Below are positions 1 through 10,102 of a DNA stretch of 64,000 nt, one piece after another. Position 1 is the first letter of the stretch. Each line of letters starts with the position of its first letter. Position numbers and translations under genes: made by a program. Below the pieces are notes generated by a model, which was not told the DNA's origin, searched no databases, and was given only the letters and a program-made list of their open reading frames with translations. The DNA is from Diplonema japonicum (taxonomy: Eukaryota > Euglenozoa > Diplonemea > Diplonemida > Diplonemidae). The DNA lies in the NCBI GenBank assembly GCA_964019335.1, contig OZ025665.1, positions 186,001 to 250,000 of the forward strand, given 5' to 3'.

Positions 1-549
1 TCAGAGTGGATGGTATCACTGCATGGCACCCCCACTACCTCCCCTGATTGGGTCTTGACGCCGAGCCGGCCTCGGTGCTTTCCAACAATCTTCCCCGAGA
101 CCTCTTCCTTACCTTCCCCTACTAGCGCTACAACCTCGTCACCTTCATGGAACCTCCTTGCACGGTTTACAGGGTCTTCTTTCTTCTTTTTACAAAACTC
201 TGCAAAATGCCGCACTGGTGTTTCATCCAGTTCGAGGTACGTCTTTTTTTTTTTTTTTTTTTTTTTTTTGTGAAATACCTCCTCCACCACCGGGTCCCTC
301 ACCACCTCCAACAACATGTCAGCGATGTGTCCCATTGCGAACATCAGCTCCAGCTCGCTCGGCGGCGGCTGCAGCGCATCAATGTCGCGCCCTACTTCCA
401 TGCAATCACCTTCTCGATATTGTCCTTCCTCCTTTTAAAAAGAAAAAAAAAGAGGTTCTTTGAATGGGGAAAAAAAAGCAATATGTATATACCAGCTCTT
501 TCAGCCCCTTGTAATTCTTCGGTGGCGCGCCCAACAGGGGATCGATGTG
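1..549 (-). CDS. unrecognised multi-exon gene, 3' end cut by the window edge
   Basis: Three minus-strand coding segments join in one frame: 549-493 (19 codons), 431-279 (51 codons) and 242-1 (80 codons plus 2 nt, still open at the edge). The junctions have GT and AG ends and phase 0 like the other introns here. The product is acidic and mixed. Its last segment has KOW/Tudor-like beta-strand character (RFHEGDEVVALVGEGKEEV, then GKIVGKHRGRLGVKTQSGEV), vaguely like modules in the giant kinesin tail. No family is recognised. The first exon is missing: in-frame TAA lies just upstream of 549, beside a possible acceptor CACAG at 554-550. The next 1.7 kb is mobile-element debris, so the 5' part is either further upstream across that debris or lost, making this a truncated gene. 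Exon structure is inferred from frame continuity only. Confidence 0.5.
243..278 (-). other. probable intron, 36 nt, phase 0, mostly poly-A
   Basis: Starts GTATTT after GAG GAG and ends AAAAAG. Almost all of it is an A run on the minus strand. It is a multiple of three without a stop, so retention would only insert a poly-lysine stretch. It could therefore be exon, but the pure homopolymer and the GTATT start favour an intron. Confidence 0.4.
432..492 (-). other. intron, 61 nt, phase 0
   Basis: Starts GTATAT after CTG and ends with a T-rich tract then TAAAAG before GAG. Removing it keeps one frame between the segments ending KGLKEL and beginning EEGQYREGD. Confidence 0.5.
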
Positions 550-671
550 CTGTGATTATGTTCATTTATTTAATTCGAGCCGGTTTTTCAAGGGTAGGAG
601 TGAAAATAAGATTTCACTTTATATCACGCTCAACATTATATTCACTCTCAGTTTATAGGGAAGTAAGGCCC

Positions 672-698
672 AGTGACATAATGTTACATTATGTCACT
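672..698. repeat. perfect inverted repeat, 13-bp arms, 1-nt centre
   Basis: AGTGACATAATGT, one T, then ACATTATGTCACT: 13 of 13 complementary positions. It may be a transposon terminus, the scar of two abutting termini, or a protein-binding palindrome. Confidence 0.75.
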
Positions 699-733
699 CC
701 TGCACGCCAAACTCCCTAGAAACACAGAAAACG

Positions 734-1001
734 ATGGGAAAGGCGATGGGGAAGATAGGAAAAAGTGTGCCGACTGCACAGCACCTCGTAGATCAAGGTG
801 ATAGTTCCCAGACGCTCAAGAGGACGTTCAATAGGGCATCAGAGAAGATGATAAAGGAGTACATGAAACAGAGTATGGATACGTCTCAAAGATGCTAGTC
901 AGTCCGCTCAACCCATCCAGCATCAAGATTCTGCAAGTGGGGCCACGCAATCTACTAGCCATGCAACCTCAGGTGGTTCCAGGGGTAGCGATGCGGGATA
1001 A
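734..1001 (+). pseudogene. short plus-strand reading frame broken by a one-base shift; possible element remnant
   Basis: An ATG at 734 opens 54 codons ending at TAG (896-898), with a basic helical product (QHLVDQGDSSQTLKRTFNRA). In the +1 frame the reading continues from about 891 as a low-complexity Ser/Gln/Gly tail (DASQSAQPIQHQDSASG) to TAA at 999-1001. The natural continuation across the shift suggests a decayed gene end, perhaps of a transposable element given its neighbours. No family is recognised, and chance cannot be excluded at this length. Confidence 0.3.
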
Positions 1002-1411
1002 GCCTCGACATCAACATAACCATTAAAGGACGAAGCGCTAGATATCTAGCGATCAAAAAAATTAAGTACCATACACCCTTACCCTTGCACAGAATGACCT
1101 AATTTCGCGTTTTCTTTTCCATCGAAAATCATTTTTGGCCCCTAGATTAACCTCCAAAAACACCCTCGAAACCAGTTTTTGGTAGCACGAAAGCTCAGAT
1201 GAGCAGTACTGATTCAGACGAGTTCGGGAGTGCCCAAGGGACGTTCTCACTGACGATGGGGCCAGTAGTGAGAAGAGTGAAAATACCCTGGGGGAGCGAT
1301 ATTACGCAGGTTAGGCGTAAGAAGTGGCAGGGCACGGGGGGGGGGGGGCAAAAATCACTCCTTTCCCACATGACTGCATCAACGATTCAACAATGATACT
1401 ACAAATATCAG

Positions 1412-1446
1412 TCAACTTTTTTTCCACCATCCACCACGGTAACCTG
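1412..1446 (-). repeat. inverted copy of the period-31 repeat unit
   Basis: Read on the minus strand this segment contains GGTTACCG, then GGATGGTGGAAAAA, then AGTT, as in the plus-strand units at 1905-1935. It lies about 450 bp from the array in opposite orientation, as expected for terminal inverted repeats. Confidence 0.55.
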
Positions 1447-1642
1447 TATCATTTCTATGTCTGATTAGGGTTTGGGAAAGAACTTTGAGGAGTGATTGAT
1501 ACTGAACCCCACCAGTTGAGAAATGGGGGTTCCTGCAGGTTGCAGCATTATGCCCAACCTTTCTGCAGTTGCTGCACATATTCTTCCCCTCCCCCTCACT
1601 CCGCTTCCTCTTCGCCGGCCTGCCTATTTGTGACTTTGTCAC
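1412..1642 (-). pseudogene. CCHC zinc-knuckle fragment, possible MULE-type transposase C-terminus
   Basis: The fragment encodes a basic stretch (GRPAKRKR) followed by a CX2CX4HX4C zinc knuckle (CSNCRKVGHNAATC). A GRPxKKR stretch followed by a zinc knuckle is typical of the C-terminal end of Mutator-like (MULE) transposases; retroelement Gag proteins also carry CCHC knuckles. The frame is closed by a TGA a few codons upstream of 1642 and there is no ATG start, so only a remnant is present. Its 3' end runs into an inverted copy of the period-31 repeat, fitting a terminal-repeat position. The knuckle is seen directly; the MULE assignment is inference. Confidence 0.5.
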
Positions 1643-1890
1643 GATTGGCTGAGGTCACGTTTTCACAGGCAGAAGGGGGGCGGGGGGGTGGAGATGTACA
1701 TCAGACGCCATGCAGAGACCTTGAGGTACTCCGCGACTAGGTCTGACTGATGTGTCTTTTGAAACCTTGCGGGCCACAGCGCAGATGTGGACACAAGGTA
1801 TACCCAAATACTGAAAATGCAAAAAAAATCCAAAATTTCGAAAAACTAAAAATGGGAAGGTTCCTAACAATAGGAAGGCTTCATGGGAGA

Positions 1891-2150
1891 GTGGAAAAAA
1901 AGTTCTGGGTAACCGTGGATGGTGGAAAAATAGTTATAGGTTACCGTACTTAGTGGGAAAAAGTACCAACATACATGGTTTAGTGGAAATAAGATTAGGT
2001 TACCGTGGACAGTGGAAACCTTATTAAAAAAAACCATTTTGGTGGAAAAAAAGTTATGATTACCGTACTTGGTGGAAAAAAAGTTCCAAGTTACCGTGAA
2101 TAGAAGTAAAAATTCTGCTTACAGTAGTTGGTGGAAAAAAGTTATTTGCA
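1891..2150 (+). repeat. degenerate tandem repeat, about 9 copies of 28-32 bp
   Basis: Units begin GTGGAAAAA or a variant at about 1891, 1922, 1953, 1983, 2012, 2042, 2072, 2103 and 2131. Each typically continues AGTT, then GGTTACCGT, then a variable end. Several units differ clearly, so the array is old. It is followed by about 140 bp of unique sequence before the CFAP65 stop. Confidence 0.75.
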
Positions 2151-2290
2151 AATTTTAGAGAGAGAAACTAAAAAAGTCGATGGTGACCCTTTTTTCGCCC
2201 AAAAACCCCCGTCCTCTAATGGTTAATGTTAAAACTAACGAGAACTAGTAACTTGAAATAATACAATCTTATTTTTCATTTAATAAATAG

Positions 2291-5200
2291 TTATTCTTTT
2301 TCTTTTCCACAAACCTGCTGATACACGGCCAGCGTTGGCAGGTACTGCCGTTCCCACAACTCAGGTTCGGAAGTTTTAAAAGCTTCCAGCCCCATGACCC
2401 GTGCCTGCAGCCTGACGTCAATGATGGCCTCGGGTGCGTCGACCCAATGCAGCTCGGGGGCATTCTCGTCCATGTTCTCAGGATCGGCAGCATCGAGGAG
2501 ACGTTCAATAGTCTGCTTCAGCTGTGTGGTTGTCTGATACTTCGGTGGGGGCTGCGTGATGGGCAGCCTGTTACGCTTTCCTTTAAAACCCGACAAAGAG
2601 TTGCTCGTCATCACGGTGGGCCTGCTGGGGGACTGCGTGCTCTGCATGTCGTCTTCTGTAGGTTCCAACGCAAGGGAAGCCTGCTCCTCATGAGCAGCTC
2701 TGTGCTGCATGCGCCGTGCTTGCAAGTCGCTGTTCACGATTTTACACTGCAGGCTTTGCTCGATAATGTGCGACACAGACCCTGTGTAGACCGTCAACTT
2801 GCAGATGGCCAGCCCGTTAGGGGGGATCACTCCTTCCTTTGGCGACACCTCGATAATCTGCTCCCCATGCTGCATGTAGGTGTCCCATGCGAAGGAGAAG
2901 TTATCTGTGTTGTGGGTGCTCCGTAGTATCAGCAGCTGTCTGTGAAGGGAGTGTGCCGATACACGCCCGAAGCTCAACACGTCCTGCGAAAGAACAACAG
3001 GGAAGGCAGGGATCTTTTCCAGCGTCGGGAACTGGTTGACCTTTGTGAACTCAACCGCTTTCATGGCGTCCATCTCTTCGGAGGTAACCTTCTTAGGATG
3101 GAACCCTTCCCCGATAAACTCCACAGTGCACGCCGCACCGTCTTGCACCATGATCGGCACTGTCATGGAGTACACCTTAGCCTCCAAGGGACGGAAGTAC
3201 CATTGAAGCATCGCTGAGGAGTTCGGAGGGATCTCGCCGTATGAGTTCAGGCATTGGAAGATAGGGAAGTCGTACGCGTTCTGACACATTTGGCTGAACG
3301 GCTCTGCAGACAGCTCGTAGCAGACAGGGACGTGGGAGGTGTTCCGCAGCTCATAGTACTGCATCGGCGGGTTAGCATCCCCTATTGCCACGGGCGCGAA
3401 GCGGTGCGTTGCAAGCAGAATGTCCAAATGGTGCTCCTCTTCCGATAGCGTCGTCCCGAAGAAATTCAAGATGACCCGCTTCCCTTTGGCGATCTTGAGG
3501 AGCACCGGCAGCTTGTGGGTACCCGTCATCTTTCGCTTGTAGCTGAACATCAACGTCACGCTGTTGTGCGGGGCAACAAAGCCCACCTTCGGCTCGACAC
3601 AGAACAGGTTGTTGTCAAGCACCTCTTCCCTCGCAAGGTCTTCATCGGTAGGGACCTCTTCATGGTACCACTTCTCGATCGGGAACTCAGAGTCGTTTGG
3701 GAAGACGAACTGGAACTGCACCGGGATTTCAGAGATATTCTCGAACGTGAGGTACAGTTTTGTAGTAGGGGAGTTGTGCACCGCAGAACCGAACGAAACA
3801 GGAAGGCTCGGGTACGTCCTGCACATCGTGGAGAACTCGAACTGTCTTGTGTCCAAGTCAGTTGCAGTGACATCGCTCTTCAGCACCTCGTTGACCTGGT
3901 CCACAGAGATCTGCTGCCAAAGATGCGATTTGCTGACAGCTGTGCACTTCACATCGGTGATCTCCACAGTAGGGTAGCCCCCGGTCCCTGTGACACAACA
4001 AGTCGGGTACGACGACAGGTCTGCCGGTGGTTCGGTTGCAGGCCCCCATGCCTCCGCTTCCTTGATCGTCTTGCAGTAGATCGTGAAGCTATACTTGCCT
4101 TTCCGCTTTGGAGAGAACGTTAGCTGCACCGTCTTGTGAGCTCTGACAGGAACATACCCCGTGTTTGGTTCAATGCTGATCTCATCCGATGCTATTGGGT
4201 CGTCGCCTGTTAGCTTCCACCCCAAGGTGTACCAGACTTCGGAAGGAGATGAGTTGAATAACGACAGGTCACGTTTCACTGCATCCCCTGCACGTACTGT
4301 CTCAATGGTGACCTCGAGGGGCTCCAAGGTTAGCTCACCCGTCGTCCCCTCTCCGACCATGGTCAGGCTTTGGGTGACTCCAGTGTCATGCTTGTCGTTC
4401 TGCGACATACAAACCACTGGTATTTGCACCACGTATTTTCTGTTTTTGTCTGGCAAGAAGCGCATTTTGATGTTCCGCCGCTCGTTCCCCTTCAGCACCC
4501 CGTCCATCGGTTCGATTTGGAAAACGCTCGCGTGCTTCTTCGGGATCTCCCAATGGAAGGCCACGGGTATCCTGCTTGGGTTCTCGATTGCGTACTGCCG
4601 CACAGTAGCCGACCCAATCAACGTGTTCTTGAAGTAAACGGTGGCGTCATTCCGCAGCACCAAAGAGGGCGTGTACCCTGTGCCGGTCATCGACAACTGC
4701 AGTGACCTGTACTGCGATTCGTCCAACAGGATCTCGCCTTTACAGGTGTACAGGGATGGCTTTTCAGCTCTGAATTTCAAGAGCAGCACCTGTGTCATCC
4801 CGCCACACACCATGCCCTTTTCGGGGAAGACCTCAAAAATCGCCTCCTTTCGAAGCTCGTTCCCTGTCAGCCCCAGCTCGCTTACTGAGTTTTGATGCTG
4901 GAGTGGATACGGCTGGCCTTCTTGCGCGAGTTGTTGCTCTCGAGCCTCGACGTCGGCCTTACATTTTGGTGTGCTGAGCTGCACGGAGAAGGTGAACGGG
5001 GTGTCGCCTTTGTTCGATAGAGCGATCGTTTGGAAGACGGTGTCGGAAGCGTGCACGGGGGGGAACTCAATGGCAGTTTGCGACAATGCAGCCCGCACGG
5101 GGCACAACCGGTCGGTGCCAGACGAACCGCACTGAAGCAGCAGACAGCTTGGCGGGACTACAAGATCGTTGGACACAAGACGGAAACTCCTCATTGTTTT

Positions 5201-7066
5201 GAACAACACGTAGCACTCAAGAATAAACTGCTTATTGGAAGGGTGCTCGTGAGAAGGAGGCTTTGCCCTGACTGTGAACGGAGTACCACCAAAAGGAGGG
5301 ATGTCGGCGGATATCGGGTCGACAGTGAACGGCGCATCCTGCGAAACACACCAGAACGCCGTAGCCTTGGACGCGGTGTTGTTCAAGACGGACACTGACC
5401 GCGACTCTCCTGATCGTGTGCGGACGGATCCGAAGTCAAGCTGCGCCTCGTCAAGGCAGAAAGGGACGTCATCTGCATCGGAGGATCGTTTCAAAATATC
5501 CAGGAATGCCGCTTTGTTCGTGAACGCAGGGGGTTCCATGGCAAGGCCCAAGGCTTCTTTTGCCGCGCTGACATCTTCCGATGCATTCAAACCGCTTTTA
5601 TCCTGCATCAAATCCTCAATCTCTTCAGGCGATATCCGCCCGAGACCGACCTTACCCCTGGCCCGCATCTGCTGGACATGTTTGAAGGCGAACTGAGGCG
5701 GGCGTGACTTTTCGGTGAACGCCCCGCCCATTAAGTCGATCCACAAAGGGCTGGCCGAGCCCATTGCAAGGATGTAGACCCTTCGGTAATAGTTTGCGGG
5801 TTCTTCCGGGGCGAAGTAGAGGGTGACGTTCACTGTCTTCTTTCCTCCAATGACGCCCTGCATTGGGGTTGCTCGAAAGGCACCGGACGGCCCGGACTCC
5901 ATCTGCATGAACTGGTAGACACACTCACGCGTCGAAGCGTTAGTGAGCTTGACAACCTTCTCTTTGGGCTTCACATATGTGTCGATGTTGATCTCACCAA
6001 AGTGTACTTGTTTCGTGGAGACCTGAAGTTCCGGGCCCACACCGATACCCTGTACGGAGATTGTGATGTCTGGTGCGCCGATTACCTTTACAACGTAGTC
6101 GTTGAGGCTGTGTAGGCCGCAGGACAGAGGGCTGTAGGAAACCTTGATGGTTTTTGAAGAGTCCGGTGGGACAATGTCAGATGAAGGATGGAATGCGAAG
6201 GGGTCGACGGTGGTGGTGGTGTTGTCCTTGCGGTGGATCTTGAACGCGGCGGGGACCTGGCTTTGGTTTTTCAACGTTATCTTCCTATCGTCCTTCAAAC
6301 CTACAAACACTTCGCCGAAGTCAACAGGCCCGCCCACCGCACGCACGAAAGGGTATTTCCCAACCCCAGATACTTCAACGATCGACGTTGCATCGTTGCC
6401 CTCCCCGTACCGACACACCACGGCTGCAACAAAAACACTGGCCTGTTCGGGGTGGAATGACATGGTCATGACGGCGGACTGGTCAGGTGCTAGCGATCCA
6501 CGTTCAGGGGTTATTTCAAATGGTAGTGGTCGCCCAGCATGTCCAATAGGAACCTCCCATGTGAAGTTCAAAGGTAACGTTCCGATATTTTTTAAAGGGA
6601 ATTTGAACGGGGTGTTGACCTTCACAGGGCAAAGCCCGAAATCGTGCGACTGTGCATGCGAGATAGCCATGTACGGGACCAAAGCCTCGAACCGTATGTG
6701 AAACGATCCCGTAGAGGTGACAATTTCCAGCGCATCGTGGAACGGGACAAGCTTTGTAGGCCGGAATCGAACCTTTATCTTGCAGTCCATGCCACTGCTC
6801 AGCGTGATGGGCTCCGGGAAGTCGAGGAAGAACGTTGCTTTTTGCTTGGGCAGCCTGTACTCTAAAACCTGTAATTTTGGAAGGCAGTTTGTCAGCCCTA
6901 CCACCACTACATATTCGCCGCCAGGTTTCCACACCTTCCATGTCACCTTGTCAGGGCAATCTACGCCGAAGCGTGTTCTTCTTTCGCTCCGTTCGTATAG
7001 TTTCAAATCATTTTCAGGCAGTGGGCCCGGCGGTTTGGTTAACCTTCGTGTTCCAACTTCTGTCAT
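2291..7066 (-). CDS. CFAP65: cilia and flagella associated protein 65 (CFAP65/CCDC108)
   Basis: A single 1,591-residue reading frame from ATG at 7066 to TAA at 2291, with no intron needed. CFAP65 is a large axonemal protein; in Chlamydomonas it belongs to the C2a projection of the central pair. The start of the protein carries the family hallmark, FGVDCPDKVTWKVWKPGGEY, followed by an ASH/MSP-type beta sandwich (YRLPKQKATFFLDFPEPITL, then IKVRFRP). Many more ASH-like immunoglobulin-fold modules follow, each with patterns such as DFGEVFVG, IPPNSS and a buried FxP. A short helical insert lies near residues 450-520. Length is a little under that of animal orthologues (about 1,900). The neighbours are also cytoskeletal genes. 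The main alternative, another ASH-repeat axonemal protein such as HYDIN, fits less well because of the WKPGGEY signature. Confidence 0.85.
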   Translation of the reverse strand: MTEVGTRRLTKPPGPLPENDLKLYERSERRTRFGVDCPDKVTWKVWKPGGEYVVVVGLTNCLPKLQVLEYRLPKQKATFFLDFPEPITLSSGMDCKIKVRFRPTKLVPFHDALEIVTSTGSFHIRFEALVPYMAISHAQSHDFGLCPVKVNTPFKFPLKNIGTLPLNFTWEVPIGHAGRPLPFEITPERGSLAPDQSAVMTMSFHPEQASVFVAAVVCRYGEGNDATSIVEVSGVGKYPFVRAVGGPVDFGEVFVGLKDDRKITLKNQSQVPAAFKIHRKDNTTTTVDPFAFHPSSDIVPPDSSKTIKVSYSPLSCGLHSLNDYVVKVIGAPDITISVQGIGVGPELQVSTKQVHFGEINIDTYVKPKEKVVKLTNASTRECVYQFMQMESGPSGAFRATPMQGVIGGKKTVNVTLYFAPEEPANYYRRVYILAMGSASPLWIDLMGGAFTEKSRPPQFAFKHVQQMRARGKVGLGRISPEEIEDLMQDKSGLNASEDVSAAKEALGLAMEPPAFTNKAAFLDILKRSSDADDVPFCLDEAQLDFGSVRTRSGESRSVSVLNNTASKATAFWCVSQDAPFTVDPISADIPPFGGTPFTVRAKPPSHEHPSNKQFILECYVLFKTMRSFRLVSNDLVVPPSCLLLQCGSSGTDRLCPVRAALSQTAIEFPPVHASDTVFQTIALSNKGDTPFTFSVQLSTPKCKADVEAREQQLAQEGQPYPLQHQNSVSELGLTGNELRKEAIFEVFPEKGMVCGGMTQVLLLKFRAEKPSLYTCKGEILLDESQYRSLQLSMTGTGYTPSLVLRNDATVYFKNTLIGSATVRQYAIENPSRIPVAFHWEIPKKHASVFQIEPMDGVLKGNERRNIKMRFLPDKNRKYVVQIPVVCMSQNDKHDTGVTQSLTMVGEGTTGELTLEPLEVTIETVRAGDAVKRDLSLFNSSPSEVWYTLGWKLTGDDPIASDEISIEPNTGYVPVRAHKTVQLTFSPKRKGKYSFTIYCKTIKEAEAWGPATEPPADLSSYPTCCVTGTGGYPTVEITDVKCTAVSKSHLWQQISVDQVNEVLKSDVTATDLDTRQFEFSTMCRTYPSLPVSFGSAVHNSPTTKLYLTFENISEIPVQFQFVFPNDSEFPIEKWYHEEVPTDEDLAREEVLDNNLFCVEPKVGFVAPHNSVTLMFSYKRKMTGTHKLPVLLKIAKGKRVILNFFGTTLSEEEHHLDILLATHRFAPVAIGDANPPMQYYELRNTSHVPVCYELSAEPFSQMCQNAYDFPIFQCLNSYGEIPPNSSAMLQWYFRPLEAKVYSMTVPIMVQDGAACTVEFIGEGFHPKKVTSEEMDAMKAVEFTKVNQFPTLEKIPAFPVVLSQDVLSFGRVSAHSLHRQLLILRSTHNTDNFSFAWDTYMQHGEQIIEVSPKEGVIPPNGLAICKLTVYTGSVSHIIEQSLQCKIVNSDLQARRMQHRAAHEEQASLALEPTEDDMQSTQSPSRPTVMTSNSLSGFKGKRNRLPITQPPPKYQTTTQLKQTIERLLDAADPENMDENAPELHWVDAPEAIIDVRLQARVMGLEAFKTSEPELWERQYLPTLAVYQQVCGKEKE

Positions 7067-8417
7067 GTTACCCCCTCCCCACTCGCACCTCCTTATTATT
7101 ATTTTTTATATTTTTTTTTTTGCAATTCCATGAAAACCCAGAAAAAAAAAGTGAATACGAAAGGGGAGGAGGGGAGGGCAAAAAAAAATTCACCATGATA
7201 GGAACGAAGTGGTTTGCCACGGCCCGCCATAAAAAAAGGCGATGTTTAAGGGCAAATCCCACTCGAGGACCACCCTTAAAAAAAAGATTGTTTTGGTACG
7301 TGGGGGGGGTAAACCTAGAGAAAGTTTATAGCCCGTAAAAAAAACACGTTGCCAACCCCCCCCCCCCCCACCACCACCTTTTTTGTGTCAAAAACTCGTT
7401 CTTGCAGGGGAGGAAAAACAAAGGGGGGGGTTTCTTTCGCTTATGTTTTCCTTGCGTCTGGTTTTTTTCCCCTTCCAAAGCCTGCGGGGGAGAAAAAATA
7501 ACTTTTTCGGGGGGGGGGAGAGAGAGAGAGAGAGATCAGGTAGGTTTAGGTACCTACTGCGGAAAAAAAAAGAAGAATGAATCCAATGATGAGGAGAATT
7601 GTTAGCAAACGATCCCACCAAAGAATGAAGGAGAGAGTAGGGGGGGGGGATAATTTTGGCTCTTCGTGAGAAGTAGATACCTCTCAGATTTGACTCTTCT
7701 TGCAAGGGGAGGAATCTCTTCCTATGCAACCTTGTTTCAGTGTGCCTTCATGCCAAAAAAAAAAAGTAAAATAAAAAAAAAAAAACTCTCGTTTCGCCAA
7801 ACAAATATCATACACATGAGAAAATAAGGGGAGAAACAAAAAGGGGGAGGCGTAGGAGAGGGGTCCTTATAAAGGTGTCCCTCACCCTGTTCTGCAAATA
7901 TACCCTCTTTTGTTTCTGCAACAGTTGAAACCGTGATTCTCTCTTTTTTCTTTTTTTTTTTTTCCCCCTACCTACTTGGCAGGGTCGGTGGCTCGGAGTG
8001 TCCCTCAGAGAGAGGGGAGGGTGAAAAAAACAGGAGGGAAAATAAGATTTCATAGAAAACAAAAAAAAAAAAAAAGGAGCTGGTGCCTACAACAACTTAG
8101 GTCTACACTGGACGTGCAATTCTTTTTTGAAAATAATGATAGGGGGAAGGAGGGGGGTTTTTTTTTAAATGATGCGCTCCTTTTTTTTCTTTCTTTCTTT
8201 TTCCCCTGGAAAAACAAACAAACAACAAACAAACTCAAAGTGCAGGACAAACCCCCCCGGGGGGGGGGGGGGGGGGGGCTAACAAGACAAAAGCTAAAGC
8301 TGAAAGAAAAAACTTGGGGAGGGGGTAGCTACGAACGACAATCTTTTATTCTTTTCATTCCATCTCTCGTACTGTTTGTTTTTCCGTTTTCTTTTTTTTT
8401 TTTTCCCTTCTGTTTTC

Positions 8418-8449
<32 letters not shown>

Positions 8450-9010
8450 ACGTCTGTCGCTTTTGTTTGCTTGTGTCCACTAGCGATATTGTTTCGGCAC
8501 GGGAGGTGTCAACCTCAGAAAAAAAGAAAAGAAATCTGTATAAAATCAAGAAACAACATCAGAGAATAATCTTTGGTACTGACAATATTACCATTGTCAA
8601 TACAAAAAAAAAATCTGATAAAATCTTGTAGAAAATGAAAACCGCAAGCAGCCTTAAAAATAAATAAAATCACTGTTGAAAATAGCTGTTCGTCTTTTTT
8701 CTTTTTTTCTTTTTTTTTTTGAGACTCGTCCCTTCCTCCCACCGGCGACTGTCTTTTCCTTTTTTTTCCCTTTTTTTTTCCCCGTTCTTATAAAAAGAGA
8801 AAGAAAAAAAAAAGGGTAGAACCATACTTTTCTACAGGTTTTGCTTCTGCAGTAGGAATAACTGGAAAAAAAAAAAAAAAAAAAAAAATTGTATCAAGAC
8901 AGTAATTCCACCTGAGCCACCTCTAAGGGAAAGAGGCAGAGGGCAAAATATCTCGGGGTAAGGGGGAATCTCTCTTCTCTCTCTCTCCCTGCCATTCCAT
9001 TCTCTTTTCT

Positions 9011-9046
<36 letters not shown>

Positions 9047-9668
9047 CTTTTCCAACAAGAAGGAAAGAGGCCCGGAGAATGGGGAAATAGGAAGGGGTAT
9101 ACGAACAGGGAGCAGAGAAGACGCGGGGGGGGGAAGGAAAGGCACCCTTAGGAGTCAGCTACTGTGAAAACAGTCGCACGCCACCTCTGCAGGAATAAAA
9201 AGGGGAGGGGGGAGGGGGGAACGGAAAATCTTCGATAAAAGAAACTCAAAAATGTTAGGGTAGGTGGAGACGCGCCTTTCCTGTCCATAATCTTGAAAAA
9301 AAATGAAGGCATGCGGGATATACGAATCACCTTCTTTTTTTTTTCTTTTTTTTTCTTTCTCCGTCCGAACACACTTAAGAAAATAAAAATGTTTTACAAA
9401 CTTTGACACCCCCCCCCGCCACAAAAAATTAAGAGAGAAAAAAACGAAAAATAACAGCGGAAAAGCGAGGAAAGAAAACCGAACAGAAGAATAAAGGAGG
9501 GTAGGGGGGACAAGGTTTGTTTTTTTTTTTTTCTTCTTTTATTTTCTTTTTCTCTCTTTTTTTCTCATTATTCGCAAACCTAACAAAACCTGACTTTCTT
9601 TTTTCAGGGATTGCTTCAGAAAAAAAAGAGGGAGTGAAAAGAGGAGTGAGAAAAAAAAAAAAGAGACA

Positions 9669-9702
9669 TTTAAGGGTACCTGCGGTATGTGGCAGGACGC
9701 CT
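9669..9702 (+). repeat. dispersed short repeat, copy 1
   Basis: Reads TTTAAGGGTACCTGCGGTAT and then GTGGCAGGACGCCT. It closely matches 10068-10102 in the same orientation, about 400 bp away. Confidence 0.5.
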
Positions 9703-10067
9703 GGAAAAAAAAAAAAAAAAAAAAACATACATCAACCAACACATGTTTACTTTTTTTTTTCTTCTTTTCTTTTTCTTTTTTTACTTCTCAAGGGAATAGG
9801 ACGTTGTTGTGCCACATCTATGTCCCTTCTTTCTATTGTGCAAAAAAGAAAAAAAATGTTTTCTCTTTTTTATATAATTTCCGCCTTTTTTTTGGGGGGG
9901 GGCGATAACTTTTTCTTTTCCCCCTTCTTGATCTACTGGGCCATCAGTGAGGACTATACAAAAAATATATATACGACAAAGGAGGTCTTGAAGACACCCT
10001 CTCATTCACTACCTGCAAAAATAATTCTTTGACTACATGTCTTTATTTTCTAAAAATAAAAGATGTC

Positions 10068-10102
10068 TTTGAGGGAACCTGCAGTATGTGACAGGATCGC
10101 CT
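10068..10102 (+). repeat. dispersed short repeat, copy 2
   Basis: Reads TTTGAGGGAACCTGCAGTAT and then GTGACAGGATCGCCT. It differs from 9669-9702 at a handful of positions, too similar for chance in non-homopolymer sequence. Confidence 0.5.

Larger units (their letters stand above)
550..2290. other. gene-poor interval with mobile-element debris
   Basis: The interval between the left-edge gene and CFAP65 holds a perfect palindrome (672-698), a broken plus-strand reading frame (734-1001), a zinc-knuckle remnant (1412-1642), a minisatellite (1891-2150) and an inverted copy of its unit (1412-1446). No intact gene is visible. Confidence 0.6.

Noticed and set aside
2291-7066. HYDIN or another ASH-repeat protein instead of CFAP65
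   Set aside because: The N-terminal WKPGGEY segment and overall length fit CFAP65 better; HYDIN is about three times longer.
8050-9742. Open frames with Lys, Phe or Gly runs in the intergenic stretch
   Set aside because: They are translations of homopolymers with no complex sequence or conserved motif.
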